This document shows, piece by piece, positions 1 through 8,637 of a DNA stretch of 64,000 nt. Numbering within the stretch: position 1 is the first letter of the stretch; each line of letters opens with the position of its first letter. The notes below the pieces were generated by a model. That model was not told where the DNA came from. It saw only the letters and a list, made by a program, of their open reading frames with translations, and searched no databases. The position numbers and the translations under genes are program-made. Source of the DNA: Enterococcus sp. 9D6_DIV0238 (GTDB lineage: Bacteria > Bacillota > Bacilli > Lactobacillales > Enterococcaceae); the NCBI RefSeq assembly GCF_002174455.2, contig NZ_CP147246.1, positions 3,291,001 to 3,355,000 of the forward strand, given 5' to 3'.

Positions 1-963
1 GTGTGTGCCTTTTTGTAATTGCTCCAACGTATTTGGCAATTGCTCTAACGTGATTTCTTGTGTCAGTTCGTGTTGGCTTACATTCAAATCTGTCGCCAAA
101 CGTTGCCAGATCGCTGTGCGCGGTTCCATTGGCACATTGACTGAATCGATGCCTAACAAATTGATACCTCGTAAGATAAACGGTAAGACAGTGGTGTTTA
201 GTGTGATACTTGCTGCATTGCCGCAGATGGCAATGCTTCCGCCATAACGCAATTGCGCCAATAGTGCAGCTGTGATATCTCCGCCAACGGTGTCGATCAC
301 AAAATCGATGGTTTGTTTTGATAAAGGCTTGATTTTTTCAGGCAGGAAATCCTCAACAAGCAGTACTTGAGAGGCACCGATGTTCTTTAATGATGCTTCT
401 GCTTCTTTTTTTCGACTTAATGCAATGATGTTTTTATAGCCTAATTGCTTCAGCATCGCAATCGACAAGCTGCCGACACCACCTGTAGCACCAGACACTA
501 AAATTGTCGCTTCTTTGTTCTGGCTCAACCCATGATTTTCTAGTGCTTGAACAGATAAGGCTGCAGTAAAACCAGCAGTACCGAAAATCATAGCTTCCTT
601 TAGACTTAAACCAGTAGGTAAAGGAACGACCCAATCTGCTGGAACACGAGCAATTTGAGCGAACCCGCCAGTATGTGTCACGCCTAGACCATAGCCTGTG
701 ACTAAAACCTCTTGTCCTTCTTTGAAGCGAGCATCAGTTGTAGTTAAGACAGTGCCGCTTAGATCGATACCGGGAATCATAGGATAATGACGGATCACCC
801 CGCCATTTTGTTTTGCTGCTAAAGAATCTTTATAGTTGACCGATGAATAAGCTACTTGTATCGTAACGTCACCAGCAGATAACACATCGATCGTAGTATC
901 AGCTACCTCTGTTTGGAATGTTTGATCGATGTCATTTACGACAAATCCAGAAAATGTTTTCAT
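1..963 (-). CDS. YhdH/AcuI-type quinone oxidoreductase (MDR family), C-terminus beyond window
   Basis: This is a medium-chain dehydrogenase/reductase without structural-zinc cysteines, of the YhdH/YhfP/AcuI (acryloyl-CoA reductase-like, NADPH-dependent) group. Visible are SVNYKD at residues 41-46, PGIDLSG near 64-70 and the nucleotide-binding loop SGATGGVGS at 157-165. The start ATG at 961-963 is preceded on the minus strand by AAAGGAG. The 321 codons inside the window are nearly the full family length of about 325-330, and the stop lies left of base 1. It appears to be transcribed alone, divergent from the gene at 1163. The family assignment is firm. The physiological substrate cannot be read from sequence. 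Confidence 0.9.
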   Translation of the reverse strand, partial: MKTFSGFVVNDIDQTFQTEVADTTIDVLSAGDVTIQVAYSSVNYKDSLAAKQNGGVIRHYPMIPGIDLSGTVLTTTDARFKEGQEVLVTGYGLGVTHTGGFAQIARVPADWVVPLPTGLSLKEAMIFGTAGFTAALSVQALENHGLSQNKEATILVSGATGGVGSLSIAMLKQLGYKNIIALSRKKEAEASLKNIGASQVLLVEDFLPEKIKPLSKQTIDFVIDTVGGDITAALLAQLRYGGSIAICGNAASITLNTTVLPFILRGINLLGIDSVNVPMEPRTAIWQRLATDLNVSQHELTQEITLEQLPNTLEQLQKGTH

Positions 964-1162
964 GTGTAGGCTCCTTTAAATACAAAATTGTTTTATTGTT
1001 ACTATCATAACATATTCTCCTTTTTTCTTTAGAAAATTCTTCTCAAATCAACCTTCATAAATGCTAGAAAATAAGCTAGAATAGAAGGTGAGTGTTTTAT
1101 TGACTTGGAAAGTGAAAATAAATACATGGATGAAAAAAATAAGCGGAAAGGGAATTGAATGA

Positions 1163-1681
1163 GTGAAGTTTAAAATTGGTATGCGTACATTTAAAACGGG
1201 GATCAGTGTGTTTCTTTGTATCCTTGTCAGTATTTTATTGAAACGTGAAACGTATGTCGTTGCGGCGATCACTACTGTATTCAGTCTAAGAGAAGACATG
1301 GAGAATACATTAAAATACGGCAAGCATCGAATTACTGGTAATGTAATGGGAGCGATCATGTCAGTTGTTGTGATTGCAGTGTTCAGTGTATTTGGACGAA
1401 CCGAGATCGTTCAGCTGATCTTTATTCCAACGATCATTATGGTGATGATCGCACTGCTTGCTTCGATCAGCTGTCATGAAGGAACGGTCGGAGCTTGCGC
1501 GACGCTTTTGACGATCGTGTTTATGATTCCTTCTGATCAGTCTTATGGCTATGCGTTTGATCGTGTGGTGGATAGCTTTATTGGGATGGGAATTGCATTA
1601 GCAGTGAATTATTTTATTCCGTTAAAACTATCCAGAAAAAAGGCAGTGATCCCAGAGGACAATGAAGTCGCTGCAGAATAA
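1163..1681 (+). CDS. Aromatic acid exporter family (ArAE_1/DUF939) membrane protein
   Basis: This 172-residue protein has four or more hydrophobic segments (roughly residues 12-30, 58-76, 83-104, 110-128 and 136-152) and the charged stretch LREDMENTLKYGKHRITGN typical of the ArAE_1 N-terminal membrane domain. The family includes putative efflux proteins for aromatic acids, but no substrate is shown here. GTG at 1163 is the likely start, preceded by a purine-rich GGAAAGGGA. It is shorter than members carrying a C-terminal cytosolic domain, so it is the membrane domain alone. A hairpin terminator follows at once. Confidence 0.75.
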   Translation: MKFKIGMRTFKTGISVFLCILVSILLKRETYVVAAITTVFSLREDMENTLKYGKHRITGNVMGAIMSVVVIAVFSVFGRTEIVQLIFIPTIIMVMIALLASISCHEGTVGACATLLTIVFMIPSDQSYGYAFDRVVDSFIGMGIALAVNYFIPLKLSRKKAVIPEDNEVAAE

Positions 1682-1683
1682 AA

Positions 1684-1724
1684 GAAAAGGTTGGGATTTA
1701 GTACCCAGCCTTTTCTTTTTTGCT
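1684..1724 (+). terminator. Rho-independent terminator after ArAE gene
   Basis: AAAAGGTTGGG pairs with CCCAGCCTTTT around an 8-nt loop and is followed by a T-rich run. It probably also ends the convergent gene at 1723. Confidence 0.8.
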
Positions 1725-3624
1725 ATTCTTTGATTAAATGTGTTTCTTTTTGTTTAATGTGTGCTTCCAATTCGTGCTTGTCGATCAATGAAGAAACCAC
1801 ACCGTCACGAGAAATACAAAAGCCGGCAGCATACGTAGCGATACGAACAGCATCCTTCAATGTATAACCATAAAGCAAGTAGGAAGAAAGGGCACTGATA
1901 AACGCATCACTTGCTCCTGTGCTATCGATTGCTGGAAAATCAACAGCCGGAACATAGTCATCCCATTCGGCTGTTTTAACGTAACAACCTTTTTCGCCTA
2001 ACGTGACAATGATCGTATCGACACCGCATGTTAGGAGATGATCGGACTTTTCTTCTAAAGTAGTGTATTCAGGACATAGTTCGTTCAGCTCATCTTCATT
2101 TGGAATCAAGATATCGATCGCAGAAAGAACCTCTTTAGGAATACTGCCATAAGCTGAAGGTTTTAAAATTGTTTTTGCGCCATATTGGTGTGCTACTGAA
2201 CACGCTTTAGCGACGGTGTTCAGTGGAATTTCTGTTTGAATCAGGCAATAGCCTGTGTTTTCGAACAACTCTTTTTTATCTTCGATATCTTCTGGTGTAA
2301 AAATGCCATTGGCACCAGGGAGGATCGAGATAGTGGAGTGGCCGCTCGTTTCTACAAAGATATACGCTTTTCCTGTATTTGTATGATTACTTCGCTTGAT
2401 CCCTAATGTTTCAACGCCAAATTGGTTCAATGTATTATACACATAATCAGAATCAAGGTCCGATCCGATTTTGCCGATCAACGCAACCCGATGCCCTAAT
2501 TTAGCAGCACCGATCGATTGGTTCACCCCTTTTCCTCCTGGATAGATCGAAGAACCTGTGATCGAGACTGTTTTCCCACTGTCCGGCAGATTTGGCACGG
2601 TCAAATAAGTATCGATATTGATACTTCCAATCACTACGATTTTAGGAATATTCAAATTGAAGGGCAAGCTGACGGTTGTACGATTATCCAACGAAAAATC
2701 TTGAAAATAAGTCGGTGTTTCCAATGATTTTTTTTCTATGGTATTGATCAATTGCCGACAAAGATAGCCGCCAAAATCAGCATTTCGAATCGTATATGTA
2801 GAGATTTCAGATAACTCACTTAATGATAACGGCTCAGTCCGTTCGCTTTTTAGTGAGATCAGCGAAAGATCCTCCGGAATTTTGTAACTTAGTGCGTGGA
2901 GTAGTTGGTAAAATTCTAATGCCTTATGATAGTGAGAAGAAATCACACCTGTAATCTGTCTGTTATTTAATTTATGGTTTAAGTTCTCATTGAAATCGAA
3001 GAAGATTAACTCTGGGTCAAGTTTCATATGATTATCGAACAAACATTTTTTATAGCCAGCTAAGAAGGCTGCGGTACGTCTGCCGGGTGTCAGTAAACAG
3101 GCGATTTTTTGATGTTTTTGATCGATCAACTCTTGTGTGATATGATAGGCTGCTTTTTCGTAAGGAAACAAAATCGATGTTTCGCCACCATTTTCTCCAG
3201 TACTTAGGACAGGAATAGCTAGTTCTTCAAAATGGGTGAGGTGGCTTAAACTTTCTTCATCGATCGGCTCCCAGATGACACCGTCGACGTTTTGTTTGCA
3301 GAGAGAGGTGATGTTTTTTAATTCTTGTTCCTTGTCATCGTAATTATTAAAGATCAATGGGCTGTAGCCATTTTTTTGAGCGGTCTGGATGATCCCGTCT
3401 AACGTCGCATCCAATGAGGTGGAAGACCGGAGTAAAACGCCTAATAACCATGATTTTACTGGTGTACCTGCAGAAGAAGCATAAGGTGCATAATTATATT
3501 CTTTGACGATTTTCAGCACGCGTTCTCTTGTTTCATGGCTGATACTTTGGTCTTTTTGGTTGACGATTTTTGATACGGTAGAAACAGAAACACCAGCTAA
3601 TTTGGCGATGTCTTTTATATTCAT
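1723..3624 (-). CDS. LacI-family regulator fused to PfkB (ribokinase-like) domain
   Basis: This 633-residue fusion has a LacI helix-turn-helix at residues 1-50 (MNIKDIAKLAGVSVSTVSK), a periplasmic-binding-protein-like sensor at about 60-320 and a complete ribokinase-like domain at about 326-625. The kinase part shows the sugar-binding PGGKGVNQSIGAAK motif and the catalytic-region motif DSTGASDAF. In active kinases the latter is normally GAGD, so Ser572 replaces a glycine of the anion hole beside the presumed catalytic Asp573. I chose ATG at 3624 because GAGGG sits about 10 nt upstream; an upstream ATG at 3642 overlaps that site. It diverges from the nucleoside operon and very likely controls it, with ribose or a nucleoside-derived sugar as the signal (inference). 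Confidence 0.88.
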   Translation of the reverse strand: MNIKDIAKLAGVSVSTVSKIVNQKDQSISHETRERVLKIVKEYNYAPYASSAGTPVKSWLLGVLLRSSTSLDATLDGIIQTAQKNGYSPLIFNNYDDKEQELKNITSLCKQNVDGVIWEPIDEESLSHLTHFEELAIPVLSTGENGGETSILFPYEKAAYHITQELIDQKHQKIACLLTPGRRTAAFLAGYKKCLFDNHMKLDPELIFFDFNENLNHKLNNRQITGVISSHYHKALEFYQLLHALSYKIPEDLSLISLKSERTEPLSLSELSEISTYTIRNADFGGYLCRQLINTIEKKSLETPTYFQDFSLDNRTTVSLPFNLNIPKIVVIGSINIDTYLTVPNLPDSGKTVSITGSSIYPGGKGVNQSIGAAKLGHRVALIGKIGSDLDSDYVYNTLNQFGVETLGIKRSNHTNTGKAYIFVETSGHSTISILPGANGIFTPEDIEDKKELFENTGYCLIQTEIPLNTVAKACSVAHQYGAKTILKPSAYGSIPKEVLSAIDILIPNEDELNELCPEYTTLEEKSDHLLTCGVDTIIVTLGEKGCYVKTAEWDDYVPAVDFPAIDSTGASDAFISALSSYLLYGYTLKDAVRIATYAAGFCISRDGVVSSLIDKHELEAHIKQKETHLIKE

Positions 3625-3820
3625 AATGATTATTTCCCTCATTTCGTTTAGTGATCAAAAGGTGGTTCATCTATAGTAAATAAGAAAAAAATGCTAATTC
3701 TTTCTATCAAAATGAAGCGTCTAATTATGCTTACATCATAGATAAATAATTCATGGAAGTCAACCGTAAGTATTCTGTGGATGAGGAGAAAAATCTTTTT
3801 GATCAAAATCCAAAAAAGCG

Positions 3821-3849
3821 TTGACAAAAGAAGCAAACGATGTTAATTT
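3821..3849 (+). promoter_or_regulatory. Promoter of the nucleoside uptake operon
   Basis: TTGACA lies at 3821-3826, with a weak TAATTT -10 after 17 bp, directly before the palindromic operator. The -35 is convincing; the -10 is poor, which suits an activated or tightly controlled promoter. Confidence 0.5.
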
Positions 3850-3858
3850 CTACTTAGA

Positions 3859-3883
3859 GAAAACGTTTTCCGAAAAAGTTTTC
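3859..3883 (+). promoter_or_regulatory. LacI-type operator or cre site
   Basis: The perfect 12-bp palindrome GAAAACGTTTTC at 3859-3870 has the central CG of LacI-family operators and is followed by a related half-match GAAAAAGTTTTCC at 3871-3883. It lies in the divergent region between the LacI-kinase regulator and the ECF operon. It also resembles a CcpA cre box except at its outer bases, so either or both proteins may bind. Confidence 0.65.
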
Positions 3884-3925
3884 CTTATTCGGGAAACAAA
3901 TTCTGAACGAAACGGAGGTCATGTC

Positions 3926-4549
3926 ATGAAGCAGAGAAGTTTTCTAAATAGAATCAAGGCGCAGTTCACGACGAAATCGTTAGTTCTCATTCCCATAGCT
4001 GTAGGCATCAACCTGATTGGCGGAACGTTATGCTCAGCGTTAAAGCTGCCTTTGTTTTTAGATATGATCGGAACGATCATCATTGCTTGTCTCTCTGGAC
4101 CTTGGGTTGCTGCTTTATGTGGTTTTTTGACAAATGTGTTTTTAACTTTAGTCGCTAATCCAGTTTATTTTCCTTATTCTGTCGTGAGTGTTTTATGTGG
4201 TCTGGTCACAGGCTTTATGGTCAAAGCGGGGTTGTTTCGAAATATTTGGGGAGCCATTTTGACTTGGCTTGTATGCGCCTTCACAAATACGGTATCTGCT
4301 TCGTTGATCACGATTTTTGTATACGGCGGTGCAACAGGTGTTAATGGCAGTTCGCTTTTTACAGCTGCATTGATTGCAACGACTAAGAAAATCATTCTAT
4401 CGGTTTTATCGACATCTATGATTGAAAATTTGGTCGATAAAGGGATCGTTTTTCTGATCGCCTATCTTCTAGTACAAAAGATTCCAAAACGTTTCTTAAG
4501 TCAGTATGCACTTGGAATGAATGAAGATGAATTAGAAGAAGATTGGTAG
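3926..4549 (+). CDS. ECF transporter substrate-specificity (S) component
   Basis: This 207-residue integral membrane protein has about six hydrophobic segments and the architecture of ECF S components, for example LPLFLDMIGTIIIACLSGPW and the following hydrophobic repeats. It is the first gene of a group I ECF module with its own EcfT and two ATPases (4589-7046). The start at ATG 3926 follows ACGGAGG; an ATG five bases upstream stops after two codons, and the longer reading frame to 3821 would begin inside the promoter. Because the operon ends with a nucleoside hydrolase and a ribokinase, the ligand is probably a nucleoside. Sequence alone does not prove this. Confidence 0.85.
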   Translation: MKQRSFLNRIKAQFTTKSLVLIPIAVGINLIGGTLCSALKLPLFLDMIGTIIIACLSGPWVAALCGFLTNVFLTLVANPVYFPYSVVSVLCGLVTGFMVKAGLFRNIWGAILTWLVCAFTNTVSASLITIFVYGGATGVNGSSLFTAALIATTKKIILSVLSTSMIENLVDKGIVFLIAYLLVQKIPKRFLSQYALGMNEDELEEDW

Positions 4550-4588
4550 TGAAAAGGGACAGAACGAAAATAGTTTAGGAGGGAGAAT

Positions 4589-5365
4589 ATGAAGCTGTCA
4601 AATACCTTTGTAGAAAAAGATACAATGATCGAAAAGATAAATCCGTTGACGAAGATCCTTGCTGTCTTTTGTTTTGGATTAGGTACGCTGTTATTTCCCA
4701 AATTATGGTTAGGGTTTGGACTTATTATTTGTTTATTTTTCATTGCTTATTTAGGGAAATTACTGAAACCGTTTACTCGTTTGATGCTGGGCTTCGGGCT
4801 GCCGATCAGTTTGATGCTGCTTTTTATTCAGGGTTTTTACGGCGTAAATAATAAAACAGTCATTGCTGATTTTGGCTTTGCTGAGCTAGGCTTAGAAGGT
4901 GTGCTGTATGCGCTAAAAATAGTGACGACATTATTAGTATTTCTAGGATCCTTTTATTTGATGAATCAAACCACTGAGACAGGAAAATTAGTTGCAGCAT
5001 TGACGAACAGCGGCTTACCGCCTAAAGCAGGCTATTTGGTTTTAGCAACGTTGAATGTCGTACCGCAAATGCAGCGGAGAATGAATGTGATCCAAGAAGC
5101 GCAAGAAGCGAGAGGCGTCGAGATCAAAGGACGGTTAGTCGCAAGGATCAAGGCTTACTTGCCGCTTTTAGGTCCTGTGATCATGTCTTCGCTGACGGAT
5201 GCACAAGAAAGAGGAATGACGCTGGAAACAAGAGGATTTGGTATTAAAGGAGTCAAGCAAACAAGCTATGTCCAAGTAAAAACGACAAAAATAGACAAGA
5301 TCATCAACATCTTGCTGGTACTCTTTTTAATTTTTGTGATTCTAGCATCTATATGGATGAAATAA
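4589..5365 (+). CDS. ECF transporter transmembrane component EcfT
   Basis: This 258-residue membrane protein carries the two coupling motifs of EcfT proteins: EAQEARGVEIKG near residues 169-180 and TLETRGFGIKG near 212-222. These Ala/Thr-Arg-Gly helices dock onto the ATPases. There are hydrophobic spans at both ends. RBS TAGGAGGGAG precedes ATG 4589. It lies 40 bp after the S component and 21 bp before the first ATPase, as expected for a self-contained ECF transporter. Confidence 0.92.
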   Translation: MKLSNTFVEKDTMIEKINPLTKILAVFCFGLGTLLFPKLWLGFGLIICLFFIAYLGKLLKPFTRLMLGFGLPISLMLLFIQGFYGVNNKTVIADFGFAELGLEGVLYALKIVTTLLVFLGSFYLMNQTTETGKLVAALTNSGLPPKAGYLVLATLNVVPQMQRRMNVIQEAQEARGVEIKGRLVARIKAYLPLLGPVIMSSLTDAQERGMTLETRGFGIKGVKQTSYVQVKTTKIDKIINILLVLFLIFVILASIWMK

Positions 5366-5386
5366 ACAAGATAGGAGGGGAAATGA

Positions 5387-6268
5387 ATGTCTGAACCTGT
5401 TGTAACAGTCAATAATTTTTCGTATAGATATAATCAAACGAAAACAAGAGCTCTGAAAAATTTGACGTTTCAGGTGGAAGCGGGCAGCTTCTTTTGTATC
5501 GTTGGCGGAAATGGCTCAGGGAAGTCAACGTTATGTAATGCACTAGTCGGCTTGATTCCTCACTATTTTGTAGGGAAAAAAGCGGGAGAGATCATCATCG
5601 ATGGGCTTAAAACGGAAGCTGCGACGATCGCTGAGTTGTCTACACGAATTGGTTTAGTCTTTCAAAATCCATTCAATCAATTATCCTATACAGCGGGTAC
5701 TGTTGCAGAAGAGTTAGCGTATGGCTTGGGCAATCGTGGTGTACCGAGAACAGAGATGCTCAAAAAAGTGGAGACTGTATCCAAGCTGATGCATATCGAC
5801 CATATTCTTTCAAAAAATCCGCTGGAGCTATCGGGAGGTCAGGTACAGCGGGTCGCTTTTGGCTCGACGTTCATTTTAGAACCAAAAATCTTAGTCTTAG
5901 ACGAATGTACAACACAGCTGGACCCCATGGGAAGTGACGAGATTTTTGCCATCGTGAAGCGCTTGAATCAAAATGGGATCACTGTGATCATGGTGGATCA
6001 TGACATGGAACGGGTAGCAAAAAATGCGGATCAGATCATGGTTCTTTCAGAAGGTGAGATCCAGATGATTGGAAATCCCAAGGATGTTTTTGAATTTCTG
6101 GAACAAACAGATCTTGGAATCGAAGTGCCTGATTATGTGAAAATTTCAAGAATACTTCAGCAAAAGGACTATACAAAAGCAAAGATCACATGGACGGAAG
6201 AAGAAACGATTCGTTTAGTAAAGGAGGCGCTGAAGCATGAAGATCCAGTTGAAAAACCTTCATTTTAG
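5387..6268 (+). CDS. ECF transporter ATPase (EcfA-type, canonical)
   Basis: This 293-residue ABC ATPase has Walker A GGNGSGKST at residues 40-48, the Q-loop VFQNPFNQL, signature LSGGQVQRVAF, Walker B ILVLDECTTQLD and the H-loop VDHDMERV. The Walker B glutamate is present, in DEC rather than DEP. The last 32 bases overlap the next ATPase gene, which suggests translational coupling and heterodimer formation. Confidence 0.92.
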   Translation: MSEPVVTVNNFSYRYNQTKTRALKNLTFQVEAGSFFCIVGGNGSGKSTLCNALVGLIPHYFVGKKAGEIIIDGLKTEAATIAELSTRIGLVFQNPFNQLSYTAGTVAEELAYGLGNRGVPRTEMLKKVETVSKLMHIDHILSKNPLELSGGQVQRVAFGSTFILEPKILVLDECTTQLDPMGSDEIFAIVKRLNQNGITVIMVDHDMERVAKNADQIMVLSEGEIQMIGNPKDVFEFLEQTDLGIEVPDYVKISRILQQKDYTKAKITWTEEETIRLVKEALKHEDPVEKPSF

Positions 6269-7046
6269 CTATCCTTCAAGTGAGGAAGTATTAAAAGGGA
6301 TCGATTTAACGATCGAAGGCACAAAACCTGTCGCGATCATCGGACAAAACGGTGCAGGTAAAACAACGATCGTGAAGCATTTGAATGGCATTTTGTCACC
6401 GACCTCAGGTGAAGTATGGATCGATGGAGAAGCGATCCATACAAAGAGCACAGCGCAATGGTCGAAAATGGTTGGCTATGTGTTTCAAAATCCTGATGAT
6501 CAATTATTTTTAGAAACGGTCAGAAAAGAATTGTTGTTTGGTCCGCAACAGATTGGTATGTCCAAAAAAGACATCGACCAACGTTTAGAATGGGTAGCAG
6601 ATGTGACTGGCTTAAAGGATAAATTAGGTATTCATCCATTTGACTTAAATGCAACTGAAAAAAAGTTTTGTACGATTGCTTCTATTATGATGATGAATCC
6701 AAAGGTTTTAATTTTCGATGAGCCGACCTGCGGACAAGATGTCTATGGAAATCGACGATTGAAAAAAATCATTCAGGAACTGAAACATCGTGGAGTGCTA
6801 TGTATCACGATAACGCATGATATGAAGTTCGTGGCAGATAATTTTGAACGAATCATCGTGATGAAAGAAGGAACGGTACTTTTAGACGGATCAGTGAGTG
6901 ATGTATTTTCACAGCCTGAACGATTAAAGGAAAGTTTTGTTACACCGCCTCCAATCACGCGTGTGGGACAAGGAGTTGGGTTTTCAGATCCAGTATTTAC
7001 GACAGAAGCGTTCATGATGGTTTTTGAAAGAGAAAGGGGTGAGTAA
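6237..7046 (+). CDS. ECF transporter ATPase with degenerate signature motif
   Basis: This second ATPase (269 residues) has an intact Walker A (GQNGAGKTT, 36-44), Q-loop VFQNPDDQLF, Walker B VLIFDEPTCGQD and H-loop THDMKFV. The ABC signature, normally LSGGQ, reads LNATEKK at residues 137-143. In the heterodimer only one composite ATP site would then have a canonical signature. RBS AAAGGAGG at 6220-6227 lies inside the upstream gene. It is assigned as partner of the preceding ATPase from overlap and order. Confidence 0.9.
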   Translation: MKIQLKNLHFSYPSSEEVLKGIDLTIEGTKPVAIIGQNGAGKTTIVKHLNGILSPTSGEVWIDGEAIHTKSTAQWSKMVGYVFQNPDDQLFLETVRKELLFGPQQIGMSKKDIDQRLEWVADVTGLKDKLGIHPFDLNATEKKFCTIASIMMMNPKVLIFDEPTCGQDVYGNRRLKKIIQELKHRGVLCITITHDMKFVADNFERIIVMKEGTVLLDGSVSDVFSQPERLKESFVTPPPITRVGQGVGFSDPVFTTEAFMMVFERERGE

Positions 7047-7047
7047 A

Positions 7048-7101
7048 ATGTTTGATACTGTTGGGGAACTAGTAAAAAGAAAGCGTGAAAGAGACGGATG
7101 A
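7048..7101 (+). CDS. Possible 17-residue peptide or gene remnant between ATPase and MFS gene
   Basis: An ATG two bases after the ATPase stop, preceded by AGGGGTGAG, opens 17 codons rich in Lys and Arg (MFDTVGELVKRKRERDG) and then stops. It could be a short translated spacer, or the N-terminus of a gene lost by deletion. I recognise no family. Confidence 0.25.
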   Translation: MFDTVGELVKRKRERDG

Positions 7102-7164
7102 GATAAACGCTCCGTAAAAATGGTTGGTTGTTGAATAAAGTCAAGATTGAAAGGTGTGGAAAAA

Positions 7165-8601
7165 ATGTCAGCTAACACTGAGACAGAAAAAGTAATTGGC
7201 GTTCCCGTTCCTAGAGAAGGAACTCCTGAATTTGAAAAAATGAATCGGATGGCAAAACGTGCGATTCCGCTGATTTTAATTATCTTTATTTTTGGTATTC
7301 TTGAGCAACAGGCATTTGGTATGATTTTTGTTAATATTGGCGAACAGTTGGGAACACCCAATTTAGCGCCGTTGATCACATCGATACCGGGCATCGTTTT
7401 GGGAATTGTTTGTGTCATTTATGGTTCTTTGGGAGATTTTGTTTCACTTAAAAAGATGACGATGTTGGGTGTCGTATTATTGATTGTTGGTTCTGCGATC
7501 GGATTTATACTGGGACCGATCAATATTTGGGCGGTCGTAATTGCCCGTGTGCTTCAATCAGCAGGAGGACAGGTAGCAGGTTCTGTTTTCTTAGTCTTGG
7601 TATCAAAATATATCGCAAAAGAAAATCGTGTGATCTACTATGGTATTTTCGTTGCTGTTTTTAGATTTTCAGCAGCACTAGGTGTGGTAGCAGCAGGTTA
7701 TGTAACGAAGATCGATTGGCGTTGGTTATTCGCTGTTCCTTTGATTTCTTTCTTATTTATTCCATCGTTAGCGAAAAACTTACCGGACGATCATGCAGAA
7801 GGTGCCACGATCGACTGGGCTGGATTTGCCTTGATCGGTGCATTTGCTGGAGCAGTCACGATGTTCTTTACAGATATGAATGTATTTTGGGCAGCAGCCT
7901 GTGTGGTTACACTGATTGCTTTTATCGTTTATATCAATAAAGCTAAAAATCCGTTTATTACTCCTGAGTTCTTTAAGAACCCAGCATTCATTGCAACGAT
8001 GACCGTTATTTTTGTAGGTTATTTCTTCAGCTACACATTAAATGCAGGTGTAAATGCGATCGGCTTGAATATTTATGGTATCGATTCTGCAGAAGTTTCT
8101 ACTTTATTGGTTTGGTCGATTTTATTAGCGGCAGTTCTTGGATTTGTTTGCGGTCCAGTTATTAAACGGATCGGACGTTCAGCAGGCATCATTATGGCCT
8201 TGAGCTTTATGGGATTAGGGTTGATAGCAATTGCTTTCGCCATTCCTATGGGCAAAGTTTGGGCATTAGCTGTAGCGCCATGTATTTATTATTTTGGAAC
8301 GTCATTCTTTTACTCACCGATCGTTGATACAGCAACGCTTACTGTATCACCGGAAGAATCAGGTCGTGTTCTTGGTGTCAATGACCTAGTCCAAGCGATC
8401 ACAGGTTCTGTTGGTGTGGCTGTATTCGGCGGAATGATGTCTTCAGGTGCGATGTCTGGCGGAAGTATCGTCGGTGTAGACAGCGGTGCTGCGTCAACTT
8501 ATGCCAATGTCTTTTTAGTCGGTGGTGTGATCATTTTGGCCGCTTTGGTGATCTTCTTGGTAACGAAAAAAACGATCTACAGTCGTTCAAGAGCAGAATA
8601 A
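7165..8601 (+). CDS. MFS permease (DHA2-like) in nucleoside operon
   Basis: This 478-residue major facilitator has 12-14 hydrophobic segments. A loop near residues 85-95 (GSLGDFVSLKKM) matches the MFS intracellular motif between helices 2 and 3. The layout resembles the 14-helix DHA2/drug:H+ antiporter group. It sits between the ECF ATPases and the nucleoside hydrolase, so its cargo may be a nucleoside, base or sugar (inference). The start at ATG 7165 is favoured over TTG 7147 because AAAGGTG precedes it at proper spacing. Drug export is a reasonable alternative role. Confidence 0.8.
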   Translation: MSANTETEKVIGVPVPREGTPEFEKMNRMAKRAIPLILIIFIFGILEQQAFGMIFVNIGEQLGTPNLAPLITSIPGIVLGIVCVIYGSLGDFVSLKKMTMLGVVLLIVGSAIGFILGPINIWAVVIARVLQSAGGQVAGSVFLVLVSKYIAKENRVIYYGIFVAVFRFSAALGVVAAGYVTKIDWRWLFAVPLISFLFIPSLAKNLPDDHAEGATIDWAGFALIGAFAGAVTMFFTDMNVFWAAACVVTLIAFIVYINKAKNPFITPEFFKNPAFIATMTVIFVGYFFSYTLNAGVNAIGLNIYGIDSAEVSTLLVWSILLAAVLGFVCGPVIKRIGRSAGIIMALSFMGLGLIAIAFAIPMGKVWALAVAPCIYYFGTSFFYSPIVDTATLTVSPEESGRVLGVNDLVQAITGSVGVAVFGGMMSSGAMSGGSIVGVDSGAASTYANVFLVGGVIILAALVIFLVTKKTIYSRSRAE

Positions 8602-8637
8602 AAATAGTTAGCAAAAAAGATGATAGGAGGAAGAAAA

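Noticed and set aside
3821..3925. N-terminal extension of the ECF S component from TTG 3821
   Set aside because: It would translate the promoter and operator, and a proper RBS lies directly before ATG 3926.
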